From IMG/VR virus record IMGVR_UViG_3300025828_000016, positions 1 through 64,000 of that record: a DNA stretch of 64,000 bases; one strand, written 5' to 3'. This document shows, piece after piece, positions 45,828 to 54,112 of this stretch (position 1 is the first letter of the stretch; every line of letters starts with the position of its first letter). This stretch comes from a virus. The position numbers and the translations under genes are program-made. The notes below the pieces were generated by a model. It worked only from the letters and a program-made list of their open reading frames with translations. It ran no database searches and was not told the DNA's origin.

Positions 45828-47948
45828 TTAGACTCCAAGTTTCTGTAATAAATAGTTTAACGCCTCATTAACTTCAGTTTCAGAAATATTTCTTCTTTTA
45901 ACTCGTCCAACTGGACCAGGACTGCCCTGGACTGCTGCAGCGACAGTTGTTTCTTCTATTTCTTCTTCTTTCAAAGGGTCAGTACACATTTTTTTTGCTT
46001 CTTTTTTACTTAAAGCAGGTTTTCCCTTAAACTTCTTTCGACTCTTACCCATTTGAGCACAAGCCCATTTTCTTTGTTGCTCGCTTTCTGCTCTTTCCTG
46101 TAATACCTCGTCAACTAACCCACGAAAAATACCCAAGAATGGGTCGTTTGCCTCCTTTTGAATTGTTTTTGGTTTTAGCGTAAGTTCCTTTTTTACCATA
46201 TCAACGATATCTTGTTCTCTATCTTTTGATGTATCTGGTAAATACTTATCAATGTCGCTACCATTTGCAATAGCCTCTCTAAAGTGACTAGCATGTAAAA
46301 CTTCACCAACAGGCTTGAAAGCATAGTCTAGAGGATTTAGGACTTCTGCGTCTTCAGCATATTTTTGAACATTACCAGCGAAACGTTCAGCAGCATCGCC
46401 ATCTTTTGTTGAGGCACCAAGAATAATCTTTGTTCCTTTCATCTCCGGTCTTTTTCCATAGTTCATTGCGGCACCTACGGGCGAAGGAGCGTCTGGAATT
46501 TCAACATCAACGTTAGTAAGGTTGGCGTCATCTAAATAAATATGTAGAATTTTTGCAGCAGTTTGCGCTGTGATACCGTCTCTCGGCTTTGGACTGACCA
46601 AAACAACCACTCTATCAGCCAACCTAGCATAATGCTCAATCATGTCCAAATGACCTCTATGAGCAGGCTTGAATTTTCCTGGTAAAATAGCGACAGTTTC
46701 GCCTTCATTTTGCTCACGAAGCATTTCCTTGACCATCTGTGGGATCTTTCCTCTTCCGTAGCGAAATAACCCCAAAAGTTGGTTCATAGGAGCAAAGTTT
46801 CCTGTAAACTTATACATTTGACCATCGTGTTGGAAAACAAAACCTTCTACAACTGTGTCGATGTTATCATGGTGCTTAAGTTTGGTGAGTTGTCTTACTA
46901 AAATGTCTTGTGCTGCTTCTTGCTCTGGACCTTCATAATCTTGAATGGCACGAATAGCAGATTCAGTTTCGTTTTTTAGTCTTTCGACCTCGGATTCATT
47001 ATCGAGAATGTAAGCACTTTTTAGACCACGGAGAAGTTCAACTGCAAAGTCGTGGATAGCCATTTCGATAGGTTCAATTAATTTTTTTATTAAAAACTTT
47101 GAGTTCTTGTTAAATGCTGAAACCTTTGCTTTAACTTCTGCGTCCATTCCTTTTGTTATTTGAGTTGTTGTTGGGGCACTTTTATCACCCAACATTCTTC
47201 TAACGAGAAGTTCAACCCTTTGATCGTCTAATTCTGGCAAACTTTCAGCAGTGTAAGGTGTAAGTTTATCATGGAGATAATCATTGATTGTCATGTTGCC
47301 TGAATAACCAGTTTGCTTAATCCGGTTCAGAACTTCCTCTACAAACGCTTCGTCGGTTATTTTATTGAGGGTAAGAAAGGCAGTTCGACGAACTCTAAAG
47401 TCTTCGTTTGCTGTTGCTTCTTCGAATCTATCAATAACGCTATCTAAAAATGCTGATTCTTTTTCATTTGCTACAACTTCTAGGGTGTTGTCTTCTTTAT
47501 TATATTTTTTATGACCCATTCGGTGAATGTTCACGACATTTTCGTCATAGTTAACAACATTTGGAGCAACTGGACCTTGGATTTCGGTGTTGTAGAAGAT
47601 TTCACCATTAGGTCCGAAGATTTGTGCCTTTTCTTCTTCTGAAAGTGAATCAAGAGCACTAACATAGGAATTAAAAGCAGTTACATAAGCACGTTTTGAA
47701 TCTTCACCACCACGAAACTCACGGTTAATAAGATCTTCAAATGTCATTCCACCACGAGACATATCACCTTTGTTTCTGGCAGCACGAGGTTTTCCATCAA
47801 CATAACCGAGATAAATGTTATAACCGTCAGTTTTTTCTGTTCCTACAAGTTCACCCGAAGCGGCTTTTTGTAGAATCTTTGCCATTTCGTTGAAAGTAAG
47901 ATCACGATTATCATAAAGATGTGATAAGTGTCCTGCTACGCCGCCCAT
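45828..47948 (-). CDS. Fusion: ligase-like nucleotidyltransferase domain plus cytidylyltransferase-like domain
   Basis: 706 residues. The N-terminal domain has the covalent-nucleotidyltransferase pattern: KTDG as motif I (about residue 40), EGFVF as motif IV (about 366) and YKFTG as motif V (about 380). Residues about 415-590 are a nucleotidylyltransferase of the HxGH type: ILPGKFKPAHRGHLDMI, VVVLVSPKPRDG and KIILGASTKDGD. A C-terminal CAQMGKSRKKFKGKPALSKK segment with flanking Cys resembles a conserved tail in marine-phage proteins. NAD-salvage, RNA repair or end-capping functions are possible; the combined reaction is not known. Confidence 0.75.
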   Translation of the reverse strand: MGGVAGHLSHLYDNRDLTFNEMAKILQKAASGELVGTEKTDGYNIYLGYVDGKPRAARNKGDMSRGGMTFEDLINREFRGGEDSKRAYVTAFNSYVSALDSLSEEEKAQIFGPNGEIFYNTEIQGPVAPNVVNYDENVVNIHRMGHKKYNKEDNTLEVVANEKESAFLDSVIDRFEEATANEDFRVRRTAFLTLNKITDEAFVEEVLNRIKQTGYSGNMTINDYLHDKLTPYTAESLPELDDQRVELLVRRMLGDKSAPTTTQITKGMDAEVKAKVSAFNKNSKFLIKKLIEPIEMAIHDFAVELLRGLKSAYILDNESEVERLKNETESAIRAIQDYEGPEQEAAQDILVRQLTKLKHHDNIDTVVEGFVFQHDGQMYKFTGNFAPMNQLLGLFRYGRGKIPQMVKEMLREQNEGETVAILPGKFKPAHRGHLDMIEHYARLADRVVVLVSPKPRDGITAQTAAKILHIYLDDANLTNVDVEIPDAPSPVGAAMNYGKRPEMKGTKIILGASTKDGDAAERFAGNVQKYAEDAEVLNPLDYAFKPVGEVLHASHFREAIANGSDIDKYLPDTSKDREQDIVDMVKKELTLKPKTIQKEANDPFLGIFRGLVDEVLQERAESEQQRKWACAQMGKSRKKFKGKPALSKKEAKKMCTDPLKEEEIEETTVAAAVQGSPGPVGRVKRRNISETEVNEALNYLLQKLGV

Positions 47949-47952
47949 AGGT

Positions 47953-48201
47953 TTATTTTCCTTCTTCTAGTATTTTTACTTGTTCTTCTAGGAGTGAAAT
48001 TTTATTTTCTAGTTGATTAACAACTCTTCTTATTTCTTGTAAGTGTTGTCTGGCAACTGAAAGTTGTCTATTTTCTTTTTGACTTTTTGGTCGTACTTCG
48101 TCTAAAATGCGGAGAACAGACTCGACATAAGCACGAGCACTTGGATTTTTTGATTCACCTAACAGAAAATCCCTCGTCATTTTTCGAAAATCAATTTTCA
48201 T
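47953..48201 (-). CDS. Small coiled-coil protein
   Basis: 82 residues. A long coiled coil fills residues about 45-80 (RRVVNQLENKISLLEEQVKI). The N-terminus MTRDFLLGESKNPSARAYVE contains an LGE site in a basic amphipathic context like the tagged proteins downstream. No domain recognised. Four bases from its upstream neighbour's stop and abutting the next gene. Confidence 0.65.
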   Translation of the reverse strand: MKIDFRKMTRDFLLGESKNPSARAYVESVLRILDEVRPKSQKENRQLSVARQHLQEIRRVVNQLENKISLLEEQVKILEEGK

Positions 48202-48951
48202 TTATTTGCCCTTAGACATCTCTGCGAGAATATCACGGACGGCATCACGAAGTGCTGCTTCGTCAAGGTCTTCTTGTTCTAACATTCTTGCTTCTGGTGA
48301 AGCGGGGTGTGCTTCATCGTGTGAGCATTTACACTCGTCTGCTGGCATATCACAGTCTGGGCATTTCTCCCCAGGTGCTTCTTCTAATTGAGCAGTAGCG
48401 TAGTCTGCGTTGGATAGGTTGTAAGTTCCCATTCCTTCGTTTAGGAATGATTTCTCTTTTGGTTTGTATCCCCATTTATCCATAAGCATCTCGCCAAATT
48501 CTTTATCTCTCCAATTTTTGTAAGACATTTTCTGTTCTCCTTTTTTGTCTTCATTGACATAAATAGTCATCTTTTTTTGTTTTAATCCGTCTTCCCAATC
48601 ACGGAAACACATATTGCCTTTCTCATAGGCTTCACGTTCCATTTCTCTCATTTGACCGTCCTCCTGGGCATAACCAGGACGAGTTGGACCCATTCCCGTT
48701 AGGTCGCCTCTTTCATTTTGTAGGTGGTGAACTAATTCATGGGCGAGAGAACGCAAGCAGTCTTTCATGTGTCTTCCGGTTGTGTAGACTGTGATAGATT
48801 GCGCGGCAGGTTCGTAATGTGCTGTTTTTCCTAACGGTTTTAAACTATTTTGTTGGTCTTGGGCAAAGATTATGGAGGGTTTGTTTTGTAGTTTATAACG
48901 CTGGTGGAAAAACTCTATTAAGTCATTAGCATAAGTGCGGATATTGTTCAT
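48202..48951 (-). CDS. Zincin-like metallopeptidase with Cys cluster
   Basis: 249 residues. SLAHELVHHLQNERGDLTGM gives the HExxH zinc motif at about residue 69; REMEREAYEKGNMCFRDWED supplies a likely third Glu ligand. A later CPDCDMPADECKC cluster may bind a second metal. The C-terminus LRDAVRDILAEMSKGK is another (I/L)xE amphipathic segment. Together with the zincin at 40675 this makes two peptidase-like genes in the window. The role could be virion-protein or host-protein cleavage; there is no signal peptide. Confidence 0.75.
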   Translation of the reverse strand: MNNIRTYANDLIEFFHQRYKLQNKPSIIFAQDQQNSLKPLGKTAHYEPAAQSITVYTTGRHMKDCLRSLAHELVHHLQNERGDLTGMGPTRPGYAQEDGQMREMEREAYEKGNMCFRDWEDGLKQKKMTIYVNEDKKGEQKMSYKNWRDKEFGEMLMDKWGYKPKEKSFLNEGMGTYNLSNADYATAQLEEAPGEKCPDCDMPADECKCSHDEAHPASPEARMLEQEDLDEAALRDAVRDILAEMSKGK

Positions 48952-48954
48952 AAC

Positions 48955-48970
48955 TATAAGTAGTTAAAAG
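48955..48970. promoter_or_regulatory. Recurrent TAACTAYTTA intergenic element
   Basis: Reads TTAACTACTTATA on the minus strand just before the ATG of the zincin gene. The same core recurs at 50025, 57306, 61125 and 63124. See findings. Confidence 0.35.
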
Positions 48971-48987
48971 TTTGCTAATGTCTCAAC

Positions 48988-49986
48988 TTATACTTCGTGA
49001 GGGGAACGAGAAAACACAACAGACTTAACAAAATGATTTGTGTTAAGTCGGCGTCGAATGTGATCTTCCATTCCGTGAGCATCTGAAAAGCGTTTGAGAG
49101 TTCCATTTTCGTTAACAGCGAAGTGACCAACATTTTCTAATACGTCCATTTTGTTGAAAACAATATGTGTTGCTCCATTAATGTTAACGGCTTTCTCCAA
49201 GAAGTTTAAGTTCATCCAGTTTACTTGGCGCTTTCTTCCTGTTGTTGCTCCGAACTCTTGCCCTTCCTCTTGAATTTTATTGAAAATATCGCCTGGAGGT
49301 TGAAATGTTTTAGAACCCACGTAAGTTTCATAAGACTTTGCTACTCCGTAAATGTTTCTTACTGCTTGTGGTGGAACACCGTTCATAAGCGCCGCTGCTG
49401 AAATACAGTTTGAAGAAGTTACATAAGGATAGGAACCCCAATCAATGTCTAGTCCAAAACCTTGTGCTCCCTCGAAAAGAATAACTGGGTTATGTGTTCT
49501 CTCGTGTAGTTCTTCGTAGAGGTCAATAAGATAAGGGCGAAGTTCAACAATATCCTCGGCACGAGTTCCAGTTCTAGCAAACTTATCACGGTAAGCGGGA
49601 CCGTTGCCTCGTTTAGTTGTGCCGATTTTTGATTCTTTTGCTTCTTCGTTAATGTGGTCTTGTGTGATAATGTGAGCGTTTTTAGCAATAAAAACGAGAC
49701 CTTTGGTTTTTACACCGCCGTCCTCTAACTCTTGAATTTCTTTAAAAAATTGTTCCACGTTGACGACACACCCCGGACCAATAATGGACCGAACGCCAAA
49801 AAATACACCGGCAGGTATATGATGAGTAATAAATTTTTTCCCTTGATGAAAGATAGTGTGACCGGCATTGCAACCGCCATTATATCTGATAACATGTGTG
49901 TATTCTCCTGTGCGACAAAGGTGATGAGTTACCTTTCCCTTTCCGCAATCGCCATACTGTAAATCAACTACGATATCTGAAATCAT
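48988..49986 (-). CDS. Adenylosuccinate synthetase homologue, short phage form (PurA/PurZ family)
   Basis: 332 residues against about 430 for bacterial PurA. Conserved pieces: LQYGDCGKGK (P-loop; Asp13 kept, the usual following Glu is Cys), GGCNAGHT (His43 kept), IGTTKRGNGPAYRD, EGAQGFGLDIDWGSYPYVTS, ATTGRKRQ, and the guanine-site FNKMDVL. The enzyme joins aspartate to a 6-oxopurine nucleotide using GTP. The short length matches phage PurZ, which makes 2-aminoadenine DNA from dGMP, but known PurZ proteins, as I recall, replace the catalytic Asp; its retention here points to IMP use or to a PurZ0-like variant. No MazZ or DatZ gene is in the window. Confidence 0.87.
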   Translation of the reverse strand: MISDIVVDLQYGDCGKGKVTHHLCRTGEYTHVIRYNGGCNAGHTIFHQGKKFITHHIPAGVFFGVRSIIGPGCVVNVEQFFKEIQELEDGGVKTKGLVFIAKNAHIITQDHINEEAKESKIGTTKRGNGPAYRDKFARTGTRAEDIVELRPYLIDLYEELHERTHNPVILFEGAQGFGLDIDWGSYPYVTSSNCISAAALMNGVPPQAVRNIYGVAKSYETYVGSKTFQPPGDIFNKIQEEGQEFGATTGRKRQVNWMNLNFLEKAVNINGATHIVFNKMDVLENVGHFAVNENGTLKRFSDAHGMEDHIRRRLNTNHFVKSVVFSRSPHEV

Positions 49987-49988
49987 TT

Positions 49989-50009
49989 AAAACCTCCAAA
50001 TGAGGTTTT
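49989..50009 (-). promoter_or_regulatory. Hairpin masking the ribosome binding site of the purA/purZ-like gene
   Basis: A perfect eight-base-pair inverted repeat AAAACCTC / GAGGTTTT with a five-base loop. In minus-strand RNA its 3' arm includes GGAGG, the ribosome binding site, three bases from the ATG. It would block initiation on long read-through transcripts. Confidence 0.6.
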
Positions 50010-50037
50010 ATTATAACATAAAGGATTAAATAGTTAA
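50010..50037 (-). promoter_or_regulatory. Sigma70-like promoter of the purA/purZ-like gene
   Basis: On the minus strand: -35 TTAACT (50037-50032), 16-base spacer, -10 TATAAT (50015-50010). Initiation about seven bases on, near 50003, would remove the 5' arm of the hairpin. Confidence 0.55.
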
Positions 50038-50042
50038 AGTTT

Positions 50043-51896
50043 TTAGTTTCCGCTACAAGCAGTTTCATCAAGGATTTGTAAAAGGTTTCCGTACATTTGT
50101 TCTGCGGAATCAGTAAGTTGCATCATTTTTGCTTTTGTAGAAGCATCAGTAATCGAAGACCATTGAAGATTCGCAAAACCAGAAGTAAAGGCATAAAGAT
50201 TAAAGTCAAGTGCCGCTTCTATTGCCGCTATTACGTTTGATTCTGTTATCTGTGGAAACAAATAAGATTGTGGTTTCTCGTCTGTAAATAATATAACAAC
50301 TCTTTTTGTGTCTTCACGCCATTCTACTTCCCATTCTTCTTTTGGAGGTATAGAACCAGCATTATAGTTAATATTTAACCAAGTCGCCGCATTTACATCA
50401 TAATCTCCACCGCCAACAAGATTTTTAATTGAAAAATAAATGGCGTCTAAACTTTGTTCGTTTCCTCCACTTTGCTGCAGAGGGTCTATCCCAGCGAAAG
50501 AAGACATAAAATCTTCAAAGTTATTTAGGTTTGTTTGTAGTTTCATTTTCTCTATTGGGAAAGAAGTTTCAGGGTCGTTTTCTCGAATAGCAATAAGAAC
50601 AAGTCCCCATCTTATAACCTCTGAATCGCTGTAATAAAGAGCAAACTGACTTAAGGCAGAAAACACAGCATTAATCTCAAAAGTCATAGAACCAGACATA
50701 TCTACAATAAATAAAATGTCTGTTGGGTCCAGTTCCTTTTCTATAATGCCGTCGCAGTTTGTATCTTCGCCATTACAAATGTCTTCGGTCATAGGAGCAA
50801 CTTCGTCTAAACAGAAATCAGGAATAAAAGAACCTTCAACATTATTTCCCCATTCTCCTTCTTTACAGAAAGAAAATCCAGGTTTACAAATGCCTACACC
50901 CATAGTTTGAGGTGGTCCGCTATAACAAAGAGCATAAAGATCTTCGTCTACAAGTTCGTTGCAGTTGTCGTCGTGATTATTGCACTCTTCTGGGATTATC
51001 TTGCCCAAATAAGGGTCGCAGACTTCACCTTCTGCTACAAAGTCTGGGAACCAATGACATTGAGCGAGACAATCCGTCATTTGGAAGGTGGTGCAAAGTT
51101 CGTCAGAACATTCACAAGTTTTAAAACCTTCTCCACAAACTAATGGGTTTTCAGCACAAGGAACTAACATTCCAAGGTCTTTTTCTTGACAGAAGCATTC
51201 TATTCCTTCGTCGATTTGACCGTCGCAGTCGTCGTCCAAACCATTACAGATTTCTTCTTTTGGTTTTTTTGCGGTGCAGACCCAGTTTCCAGCAACGCAA
51301 TATTCTAGGTTGTCCTCACAAGCAGTAGAGCAAGGACGCACAATATCTTCGTCTACTGCACCGTCGCAGTCATTATCAATATTATCGCAGGTTTCTTGCG
51401 GAACTATCCCACAAAAACCACAAGCATTTAGTTGCCCTTCGTCTGTTTCCCCATCACAGTCGTCGTCAAACCCATTACAAACTTCCTCACCGCAGTTTGC
51501 TATGCAATCTGTAAATTTTATTATTCCTTTTACGCAAACTTTGTCCTGTAAACCCTGCCTTCCTTCGTCGTCAACACAAGAAATATCTGTTTCGATAAGA
51601 TACTGGGTTGGGTTGCATTCTAGCTTTTTTTCGCATTCACCTTCATAGACAATAGTTTTAGGTTCATTACATTCATTTACGCAAATCTGTTTTTGCCAAA
51701 CCTCGGATAAATCTTCACAGAAATACCAAGAGCAAACAACACATGGGTCTTCCCAAATAGAGTAAGTGTCTTCTTGGATAACTAAATCAACAACGTCTTG
51801 TGTGTCTTCTGGTTGGACTGAAACTTCTTTTAGATCTTCCTGTTTATTGGAGCAAGAGGCGACAAGCACCAGAAATGAAAAGAGAATTGACTTCAT
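50043..51896 (-). CDS. Lipoprotein with MopE-type metal-binding repeats and von Willebrand A domain
   Basis: 617 residues. The start MKSILFSFLVLVASC is a lipoprotein signal with lipobox VASC. Five Cys/Asp repeats of MopE type follow, for example CNGFDDDCDGETDEG (about 135), CDNIDNDCDGAVDED, CNGLDDDCDGQIDEG, CNNHDDNCNELVDED and CNGEDTNCDGIIEKE (about 375). A vWA domain then starts at about 388 with an intact MIDAS (DILFIVDMSGSM). Such proteins are typical of Myxococcota and relatives, exported and disulfide-bonded. In a phage it could be a host-derived surface protein or an envelope-acting accessory. Convergent or late-type context unknown. Confidence 0.88.
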   Translation of the reverse strand: MKSILFSFLVLVASCSNKQEDLKEVSVQPEDTQDVVDLVIQEDTYSIWEDPCVVCSWYFCEDLSEVWQKQICVNECNEPKTIVYEGECEKKLECNPTQYLIETDISCVDDEGRQGLQDKVCVKGIIKFTDCIANCGEEVCNGFDDDCDGETDEGQLNACGFCGIVPQETCDNIDNDCDGAVDEDIVRPCSTACEDNLEYCVAGNWVCTAKKPKEEICNGLDDDCDGQIDEGIECFCQEKDLGMLVPCAENPLVCGEGFKTCECSDELCTTFQMTDCLAQCHWFPDFVAEGEVCDPYLGKIIPEECNNHDDNCNELVDEDLYALCYSGPPQTMGVGICKPGFSFCKEGEWGNNVEGSFIPDFCLDEVAPMTEDICNGEDTNCDGIIEKELDPTDILFIVDMSGSMTFEINAVFSALSQFALYYSDSEVIRWGLVLIAIRENDPETSFPIEKMKLQTNLNNFEDFMSSFAGIDPLQQSGGNEQSLDAIYFSIKNLVGGGDYDVNAATWLNINYNAGSIPPKEEWEVEWREDTKRVVILFTDEKPQSYLFPQITESNVIAAIEAALDFNLYAFTSGFANLQWSSITDASTKAKMMQLTDSAEQMYGNLLQILDETACSGN

Positions 51897-51912
51897 ATAG
51901 TAATTATGAATT

Positions 51913-52266
51913 TTAGGTGAAAGTGTCGTCTATTTGAGGTAATTTTGTGATACGAGTTGAGATAATTCGGTCTCCGTCAGCGTCTTTCATAGTGCCGATT
52001 TTTTGACCGACTTGTTGTAGGTAAGTTAATGCTTTTCCTGGTTCAACGTAAAAACGAACATAAAGTTTCATTAGTTTATTATTGTTTGGGTCTCGCTGAA
52101 TACCTTCGGCGGCACGAATAACAGTGATACCTTCTATTCCACGGATAGCCTCAAACACACGACCATAAAGTTTAGTTGCGCTTTCTGCTTTTACGAGAAG
52201 TTCCGCTTCATAAACCGCTTTTTGTTCGGTTAAAAAGTATTTGAAGTTTTCAAAAAGGTTTTTCAC
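51913..52266 (-). CDS. Tagged protein: ENFKYFLTE N-terminal module (GTG start)
   Basis: 117 residues. Starts at GTG (52266) with MKNLFENFKYFLTEQK, a member of the ENWRxFLxE tag group, with LTE as candidate prohead-protease site. The body (VEAIRGIEGITVIRA-like strands and YVRFYVEPGKALTYLQQVGQ) resembles a small ferredoxin-like alpha/beta fold. No function recognised. Confidence 0.68.
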   Translation of the reverse strand: MKNLFENFKYFLTEQKAVYEAELLVKAESATKLYGRVFEAIRGIEGITVIRAAEGIQRDPNNNKLMKLYVRFYVEPGKALTYLQQVGQKIGTMKDADGDRIISTRITKLPQIDDTFT

Positions 52267-52277
52267 AGTTTATTGTC

Positions 52278-53114
52278 TTACTTACCTGTAACTGCTTTTG
52301 CAGTTTTAAGAACGCCCCTAAAAGCATCAGGGGCATCATTTATAATCTCAGCAGTTGTTCGGCTTCCGAAATCCATAATAGACTTAATTACATTTATTGT
52401 TTGTGCCTTGTATTCTTTTGGTATATCTGGGCTATCTATTGAACTAATCATATCTTTAAGTTCACTCGTGCCAAGTTTATAAACGACTTTTGCAGCACCT
52501 TTTAAGGTGTTAACATCTACCAGTTCTTTTGCATTTTGCAATTTTTCTAGTTCTGCAACTCCTCTTATGAAATGTTCAGCGGTATCAAAGGTTTGCGATT
52601 TGGCTGCAATTCCTTTTATAAAGTTGTATTTATCAATACTTATTGGTTTGCCACCAGCGGCTAATTTTGCTTGTGCTTCTGGAGCAAGAAACACTGACAT
52701 AACTAAAAATAGTAATAATGTCGCAAGTATTTTACATAAGATTGGTCTATTTTTACAAAATTTTCCGACTTTTTCAAAAATTTTTGCACCTGCTTTCAAA
52801 GCGGCAAATCCTGCTCTTTTTGCCATTTGCATAATCTGGATTGTTTTTTCAAGAACAAAATCACTTATTTTGTCTTTTACTTTTCCAACTGCTTGACCAA
52901 TTTTTTGACCAACCTCGCGAGCCTTATCAACAATGCTTTGTTCTAAAATTAGCAATTCTTTTTCAAGTTGATTAAACTCTCTATCAAATTCTTTTTCCCA
53001 TCTTTCATAGAGTTGAGTTTCGTTTATTACTTTTCTATCGTACTGTTCAAGCATTAACTGATATGGATTTTCATTAAACTTTTTCCAGTTTTCCATTATT
53101 AATTTTGTTTCCAT
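52278..53114 (-). CDS. Tagged membrane protein
   Basis: 278 residues from the ATG at 53114, which has AAAGGGGA nine bases upstream; the longer frame from 53174 lacks such a site. Begins METKLIMENWKKFNENP, a divergent ENW tag. A helical, coiled-coil region follows, then one strong membrane segment (CKILATLLLFLVMSVFLAP) at about residues 127-145. The C-terminal half is soluble and helical. Possible holin-like or injected channel role is speculation. Confidence 0.68.
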   Translation of the reverse strand: METKLIMENWKKFNENPYQLMLEQYDRKVINETQLYERWEKEFDREFNQLEKELLILEQSIVDKAREVGQKIGQAVGKVKDKISDFVLEKTIQIMQMAKRAGFAALKAGAKIFEKVGKFCKNRPILCKILATLLLFLVMSVFLAPEAQAKLAAGGKPISIDKYNFIKGIAAKSQTFDTAEHFIRGVAELEKLQNAKELVDVNTLKGAAKVVYKLGTSELKDMISSIDSPDIPKEYKAQTINVIKSIMDFGSRTTAEIINDAPDAFRGVLKTAKAVTGK

Positions 53115-53145
53115 TGCAAATTTCCCCTTTGAATCGTAAATATAA

Positions 53146-53487
53146 TTAGTTGCTTTCTTCCAAAGATCCACCAAAACCGGGAGGTGCCGACTTTGATCTT
53201 TTATAAGAAGGTTTAGTCATTCCTTTTACTTTATAATTATTACCACCTTTTCCAACAAGACGGATTTTCATTTTCTTGTGTTTCTTTTTTACTGCTTTCT
53301 GAAAAGGTTCTTCTTCGTTTAGGTTATCGCAAAACTGCTTCATAGAAAAACCCTTTGGGTTGTCGCACTTCTTTGCTCGTTTTCTTCTTTCTGACTTCGA
53401 CCACTTTTCTTGGAGACCGTTAGGTTCCATATAGGGATGGTCTTTGAGATACTTCGCCATTTTTGATGATACTTTAAACTTAATCAA
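53146..53487 (-). CDS. Basic Cys-containing protein (TTG start or internal ATG)
   Basis: 113 residues if the TTG at 53487 is used; an ATG at 53460 gives 104. The sequence KWSKSERRKRAKKCDNPKGF, then SMKQFCDNLNEEE resembles a conserved segment in marine-phage proteins I recall. Very Lys/Arg-rich, so nucleic-acid binding is plausible. Overlaps the neighbour by 8 bases. Confidence 0.62.
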   Translation of the reverse strand: MIKFKVSSKMAKYLKDHPYMEPNGLQEKWSKSERRKRAKKCDNPKGFSMKQFCDNLNEEEPFQKAVKKKHKKMKIRLVGKGGNNYKVKGMTKPSYKRSKSAPPGFGGSLEESN

Positions 53488-54112
53488 CTTTCACAAGTTC
53501 CTTCTTTTCTTTATCTAGTTTATAACCAGTTATTTCTGGGTCTACCTCGCCAACATTAAAGAAGTCGAAACCAGGGAGAATAGCAATCTTCTGTTCTGGA
53601 AAGAACCCTCTTTTTATAAAATGACTTGCCTGTCCTACGACCTCGGTGAAAAGTGCCCCTGCTGCTTCGGGAGGAACTGTTTTCATATGTCTATTGTAGG
53701 AGGCGATTTCACCACGAAGGTCAAAACCGGTTTTACCTTGACAGTGGGTCATGTAGTCATGAACTGCTCTCAACTTTAAGTTTAGTTCTGGGTCAAAGAC
53801 AGGGTGAGTAGTTCCACCAGACCAGATTTTTAGAACGCCGTTTTCTAGGGCGTCTTTACACATTTCTTTTTCGGAGGGATAAGGATCTTCATCTACAAAC
53901 TGAACGTCTACTCTGGACCCTATTTGTTTAAACATTTTATTTATGAAAGGTTCTAATGCCTCAAACGCAGGAACGGCAGATTCTTCGAAGGTCGGTGCTT
54001 TTTCATATGCTTGCGCTACGAGTTCTCCATAGAGATCCCAACCGTTTTCTCCTGGTTTGAGAACCAGTTTTTCATTTAGGAACTGTCTCCAGTTTTCAAA
54101 TAGAAGTTTCAT
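53480..54112 (-). CDS. Tagged protein: ENWRQFLNE N-terminal module
   Basis: 210 residues from the ATG at 54112, supported by GGAGG eight bases upstream; a TTG two codons earlier is less likely. Starts MKLLFENWRQFLNEKL with LNE as candidate cleavage site. The body contains LKLRAVHDYMTHCQGKTGFD and FTEVVGQASHFIKRGFFPEQ, which I recall from uncharacterised marine-phage proteins; the His/Asp pattern could be an active site but no family is certain. Confidence 0.7.
   Translation of the reverse strand: MKLLFENWRQFLNEKLVLKPGENGWDLYGELVAQAYEKAPTFEESAVPAFEALEPFINKMFKQIGSRVDVQFVDEDPYPSEKEMCKDALENGVLKIWSGGTTHPVFDPELNLKLRAVHDYMTHCQGKTGFDLRGEIASYNRHMKTVPPEAAGALFTEVVGQASHFIKRGFFPEQKIAILPGFDFFNVGEVDPEITGYKLDKEKKELVKVD

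Noticed and set aside
49989-50009. Hairpin as an intrinsic terminator
   Set aside because: On the minus strand only four U residues follow before the start codon; on the plus strand there is no upstream gene to terminate.
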